Shown: piece by piece, positions 6,962 to 10,000 of the stretch | Numbering within the stretch: position 1 is the stretch's first letter | Layout of the letters: each line of letters begins with the position of its first letter | NCBI GenBank assembly: GCA_020216745.1 | Contig: JAIWNQ010000121.1 | Span: 1 to 10,000, forward strand | Source: Candidatus Hydrogenedens sp. | GTDB lineage: Bacteria > Hydrogenedentota > Hydrogenedentia > Hydrogenedentales > Hydrogenedentaceae | Reading direction: 5' to 3' | DNA: 10,000 bases | The notes under the pieces: generated by a model | Told to the model about the DNA's origin: nothing | The model's input: the letters and a program-made list of their open reading frames with translations, nothing else | Databases searched by the model: none | Program-made: the position numbers and the translations under genes

Positions 6962-7786
6962 ATGTCAAAAAGAGCCCCTGCGGTCAGTGGTCAGTTTTAT
7001 CCTAAAGACCCAAAATTACTTTTAGCACAAGCAAGTCTTTACATAGAACAAGCAAAGACAAAGCCTTCAACAGATAAAGTGTTAGCTATTATTGCACCTC
7101 ATGCAGGGTATATGTACTCAGGACCCACTGCAGGTTTTGCTTTTGCAAGAATACGCGAGCAAAAAATTAATCGCGTTCTTATTATTGGCAGGTCTCATCG
7201 CTACTTATTTGATGGGCTTGCTATTTGTGATTATGAGTGTTTTACCACACCATTAGGAGAATTTCCTGTTGACATTTCCTTTTATGAAGAGATGAAAGAA
7301 AAATTGCCATGTATAATTAATTACTCGCATTTATATGAGCACTGCCTTGAAGTCATGCTCCCTTTCCTCTTCGTCAGTAATGGTATTGTACCAATTGTTC
7401 CTATTTTATTAGGGAACGAATGCTCTAAGGAATATTATGAATATGGTGAGATACTTGCCTCTCTAACCGATAAAAAAGATTTGCTTATTGCTTCAACAGA
7501 TTTATCCCATTATTTACCAGAACCTCAAGCAAATGAAATAGATAATAATACAATTCAATCTATTGCAAGTAAAGACCCTAATAAAGTTATAAATGGCATC
7601 AAAGATGGATTATGCTCCATGTGTGGTTCTTCAGCAGTTGTTTTAGCTATGGGATTTGCTTCTACTTTTGGAAATTATTCTGTTAACGTTCTCGATTATT
7701 CTACGAGCGGAAAAACATCAGGAGATTACAGTTCTGTCGTAGGTTATACCGCTATCAGTTTTGAGTTATCTCAACAAAACAATTAA
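6962..7786 (+). CDS. MEMO1-family protein (AmmeMemoRadiSam system protein B type)
   Basis: The 274-residue product has the full run of MEMO family motifs: 'RAPAVSGQFYP' (4-14), 'APHAGYMYSG' (45-54), 'GRSHR' (76-80), 'TTPLGEFPVD' (95-104), 'EHCLEVMLPFL' (126-136), 'STDLSHY' (178-184) and 'MCGSSAV' (220-226). H47, H79 and C221 fall where human MEMO1 has its metal-site His, His and Cys. In many bacteria this protein is paired with an AMMECR1-domain protein and a radical SAM enzyme (AmmeMemoRadiSam set); neither partner is in this window. Its reaction is not well established; the fold is related to class III ring-opening dioxygenases. ATG is preceded by GAGGG (6950-6954) with a 7-base spacer. It heads the rightward block, 52 bases before the NIF3-like gene. 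Confidence 0.93.
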   Translation: MSKRAPAVSGQFYPKDPKLLLAQASLYIEQAKTKPSTDKVLAIIAPHAGYMYSGPTAGFAFARIREQKINRVLIIGRSHRYLFDGLAICDYECFTTPLGEFPVDISFYEEMKEKLPCIINYSHLYEHCLEVMLPFLFVSNGIVPIVPILLGNECSKEYYEYGEILASLTDKKDLLIASTDLSHYLPEPQANEIDNNTIQSIASKDPNKVINGIKDGLCSMCGSSAVVLAMGFASTFGNYSVNVLDYSTSGKTSGDYSSVVGYTAISFELSQQNN

Positions 7787-7824
7787 AATAATTTTATACA
7801 TTCTATTTATAGGAGTGATAAGTG

Positions 7825-7830
7825 AGAGGA
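7825..7830 (+). promoter_or_regulatory. Ribosome binding site deciding the NIF3-family start
   Basis: AGAGGA lies 8 bases before the ATG at 7839-7841. It supports starting there rather than at the in-frame TTG at 7761, which would overlap the Memo gene and add 26 residues not expected for the family. Confidence 0.7.
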
Positions 7831-7838
7831 ATCTGAGT

Positions 7839-8942
7839 ATGTCAGGTATTTATATTTATGATATTTGCAAACTCATGGAAGAATGGGCTCCATTAAAACT
7901 TGCGTACCCTAATGATAACGTAGGTTTAGTTTTAGGTTCTTCCAACTGGAAACTTAATAAAGTTCTCATATGCCTAACTATTACTGATACTATTGTTGAA
8001 GAAGCAATTCGACAAAAAGTAAATCTGATAATTTCACACCATCCAATTATCCATACTCCTCTTTATAAAATTATCTGGGAACGCCCTTATCAAAAAAGAA
8101 TTGTCCAACTTATCCAAAATAACATTGCTTGTTATGTCTGCCATACAAATCTCGACGTTGCTAATAAAGGTTTAAACTATGTATTAGCCCAGAAATTAAA
8201 TCTTATCAATACCAGAGGATTACTTCCCGTAGAACATGCGTCTATTTTTAAGTTAGTCACCTTTGTTCCAAAAACTCATCTTGAAATAGTAAGAGAAGCG
8301 GTATGTTCTCATGGAGCAGGAGTAATCGGCGAATATGCTTATTGTTCATTTAGTACTTCTGGCACAGGAACGTTTTTGCCGTCTGATAAAGCAAATCCAT
8401 TTATCGGTAAAGTAGGTTCAATAAATGAAGAGGCAGAGGAACGATTTGAAGTTATTGTACCGACAGAACATCTAAATAATGTCATTGAAGCATTATTGGA
8501 TGCTCACCCCTATGAAGAAGTTGCCTATGATATTTATCCTGTTCATAATCAAAATTCTAAAATATCATTAGGTATTGTCGGTGATTTAGAAACACCTACT
8601 ACATTAGAAATATTTTCTACATTTGTCAAAAATCAATTAGGATTAAACTCTGTACGCATTGTCGGGAATCCAAATAAAGAGATAAAAAAAGTAGCGGTGA
8701 TTGGAGGCAGTGGAGGAAGTGAAATTCAAAAACTACGAGAGAACATTGATGTCCTTGTTACGGGAGATGTTAAATACCATCAAGCATTAGAAGCCCTCGA
8801 TAAAGAAATTGCTATAATTGATGCTGGCCATTTTGGCACAGAATATCCTATTGTACAAGCAATAAAGGAATATTTAAATAAACGATTACCTTTACTTGAA
8901 ACGATTATCACTAATGAAACAGACCCATTCCTCATTAAATAA
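7839..8942 (+). CDS. NIF3/YqfO-family dinuclear metal centre protein
   Basis: From the ATG at 7839 the product is 367 residues, the length of the long YqfO-like form. The N-terminal half carries 'ISHHP' (H67, H68) and 'CHTNLDVA' (H102, D106). The C-terminal half carries 'GGSGGS' and 'AGHFGTEYP' (H331, E335). Together these are the expected ligands for two metal ions. Between the halves (about residues 133-240) is the inserted PII/CutA-like domain, seen as 'VTFVPKTHLEIVREAV', a Gly-rich middle and 'DAHPYEEVAYDIYP'. The family (DUF34, sometimes labelled GTP cyclohydrolase 1 type 2) is conserved across life but its reaction is unsettled, so that enzyme name should not be taken literally. It is 52 bases after the Memo gene and 17 bases before glgA, probably on one transcript. 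Confidence 0.94.
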   Translation: MSGIYIYDICKLMEEWAPLKLAYPNDNVGLVLGSSNWKLNKVLICLTITDTIVEEAIRQKVNLIISHHPIIHTPLYKIIWERPYQKRIVQLIQNNIACYVCHTNLDVANKGLNYVLAQKLNLINTRGLLPVEHASIFKLVTFVPKTHLEIVREAVCSHGAGVIGEYAYCSFSTSGTGTFLPSDKANPFIGKVGSINEEAEERFEVIVPTEHLNNVIEALLDAHPYEEVAYDIYPVHNQNSKISLGIVGDLETPTTLEIFSTFVKNQLGLNSVRIVGNPNKEIKKVAVIGGSGGSEIQKLRENIDVLVTGDVKYHQALEALDKEIAIIDAGHFGTEYPIVQAIKEYLNKRLPLLETIITNETDPFLIK

Positions 8943-8959
8943 ATATTAAAGGATTTGTA

Positions 8960-10000
8960 ATGCGTGTTTTATACGTTACAGCTGAACTAAGTCCCTTAGT
9001 TTCTACTGGTGGACTTGCTGAAGTTGCTTATGCACTTCCAAAAACATTAAATAACATAGGTATAGATATTAGAGTAGCACTACCTAAATACAAATCTATT
9101 AATATCAAAGAAACAATTACCCAAAATAAACCATGTTTGTTTGATGTATCAAAAAATTCCTATCAAGCCAAATTTTTAGAAACAAATATTCCAGGAACAA
9201 CTATTCCCTTATATCTGATTGAGCACGAAGAACTATTCGGAAGAGATTATGTTTACGGCTATGGTGACTGGGAATATGAAGATAACCCACGGAGGTTCTC
9301 TCTCTTTTGCAATGCTGTATTAGATGCCATGGAACAAATACAATGGAAACCAGATATTATTCACTGTAATGACTGGGCTACCTCAGCTATATTACCTTTC
9401 CTCCTTATTCAACTTGAACATAATCCTTTCTGGCAGAACACAAACACACTTTTAACCATCCATAACCTTGCATTCCAGGGAAGATACCCAGGCTCAAGAT
9501 ACACTTCTACAGGACTACCTGGCGAATTTTTTAACTCCAATTGTTTTGAACATTATGGAGACATGAACCTATTAAAAGGTGGGATACTTCTTGCAGATAA
9601 AATAAATACTGTAAGCCCAACTTATGCAATAGAGATACAAACTTTAGAATATGGTTTCGGATTGGATAATATACTTCGGTTGCGGTCAGACGACTTGTCA
9701 GGTATCCTTAATGGTGTTGATTATTCCATATGGAGCCCTAAAAATGATAAATATATTGAGACTAACTATTCTAAAGATACTCTTGCAAATAAAGAAATAT
9801 GTAAATCCTCTTTATTGAAAAAAGTCAACCTTCCAGAACAAAATGTCCCTCTTATTGGAATTATAAGCCGTCTTTACTGGCAAAAAGGGATTGATATACT
9901 TATTCAATCTCTACCTGAATTACTTCAACTTGACCTACAAATGATTATTCTCGGTTCAGGAGACCCAAAATATGAAACACAGCTAAAAGAAATTTCATCA
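8960..10000 (+). CDS. glgA: Glycogen synthase, GT5 family (3' partial)
   Basis: The frame runs open from ATG 8960 to the window end (347 codons of an expected ~480-500). AAAGGA (8948-8953) is 6 bases upstream. The protein transfers glucose from ADP-glucose (or a similar donor) to growing alpha-1,4-glucan in the cytoplasm. Motifs in order: 'STGGLAEV' (15-22), 'EDNPRRFSLF' (107-116), 'HCNDW' (135-139), 'TIHNLAFQG' (166-174), 'LLKGGILLADKINTVSPTYA' (204-223), 'ILNGVD' (249-254), 'WSP' (258-260) and 'ISRLYWQKG' (302-310). D138, H168, R304 and K309 match key E. coli residues D137, H161, R300 and K305. The usual Lys of 'KTGGLADV' (K15 in E. coli) is Ser15 here and the following Asp is Glu21. The C-terminal part with the catalytic Glu is outside the window. 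No other glg gene is visible. The enzyme family is certain; donor preference is not. Confidence 0.96.
   Translation, partial: MRVLYVTAELSPLVSTGGLAEVAYALPKTLNNIGIDIRVALPKYKSINIKETITQNKPCLFDVSKNSYQAKFLETNIPGTTIPLYLIEHEELFGRDYVYGYGDWEYEDNPRRFSLFCNAVLDAMEQIQWKPDIIHCNDWATSAILPFLLIQLEHNPFWQNTNTLLTIHNLAFQGRYPGSRYTSTGLPGEFFNSNCFEHYGDMNLLKGGILLADKINTVSPTYAIEIQTLEYGFGLDNILRLRSDDLSGILNGVDYSIWSPKNDKYIETNYSKDTLANKEICKSSLLKKVNLPEQNVPLIGIISRLYWQKGIDILIQSLPELLQLDLQMIILGSGDPKYETQLKEISS

Noticed and set aside
7761..7838. 26-residue hydrophobic N-terminal extension of the NIF3-family protein from TTG
   Set aside because: It overlaps the end of the Memo gene, has no good ribosome site and is not expected for this family; the ATG at 7839 has AGAGGA 8 bases upstream.

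Overview
The window is AT-rich bacterial chromosomal DNA. It carries eight protein-coding genes in three transcription blocks, two of them cut by the window edges. I see no tRNA, rRNA, CRISPR array, insertion sequence, phage gene or integrase. The best clue to the organism is the first gene. It is a large modular surface protein whose domains are joined by Glu-Gly-rich linkers and which ends in a paired '...SLPELLRVIQIFN...' dockerin-like module. From memory this style is typical of Candidatus Hydrogenedentota and related deep bacterial lineages. That assignment is recognition-based inference, not a search result.

Left block (+, 1-2217): the 3' part of a secreted or surface protein. In order it has five SBBP-type beta-propeller repeats, an E/G linker, an Ig-like domain, a longer E/G linker, a proprotein-convertase P domain, and the C-terminal EF-hand/dockerin-like pair. 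The true start lies upstream of the window. It converges on the next block with only 9 bases between stop codons.

Middle block (-, 6867 down to 2227): a compact four-gene operon read leftwards. It encodes an ankyrin-repeat lipoprotein, ribonuclease HI (rnhA, overlapping the lipoprotein gene by 11 bases), a membrane-bound hybrid histidine kinase (4 TM, two PAS, HisKA, HATPase, two C-terminal receiver domains, the first lacking its phospho-acceptor Asp), and a small S11 D-Ala-D-Ala carboxypeptidase-like protein. The 11-base overlap, a 22-base gap and a 4-base gap suggest one transcript.

Right block (+, 6962 to window end): a MEMO1-family protein (AmmeMemoRadiSam system protein B type), a NIF3/YqfO-family dinuclear-metal protein, and glycogen synthase GlgA (truncated by the window end). 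Gaps are 52 and 17 bases with clear Shine-Dalgarno sequences, so they are probably cotranscribed. The middle and right blocks diverge from a roughly 95-base intergenic region that holds overlapping candidate -10 boxes on both strands.

Functionally the window mixes envelope genes (surface protein, lipoprotein, sensor kinase, peptidoglycan peptidase) with housekeeping genes (RNase HI, NIF3, GlgA). I did not find a clearly new defence or mobile system. The points most worth a second look are the modular surface protein and its C-terminal module, the kinase with tandem degenerate receivers, the reduced S11 peptidase with an odd Tat-like leader, the Memo-NIF3-GlgA linkage, and the unusual GlgA N-terminal substrate loop.
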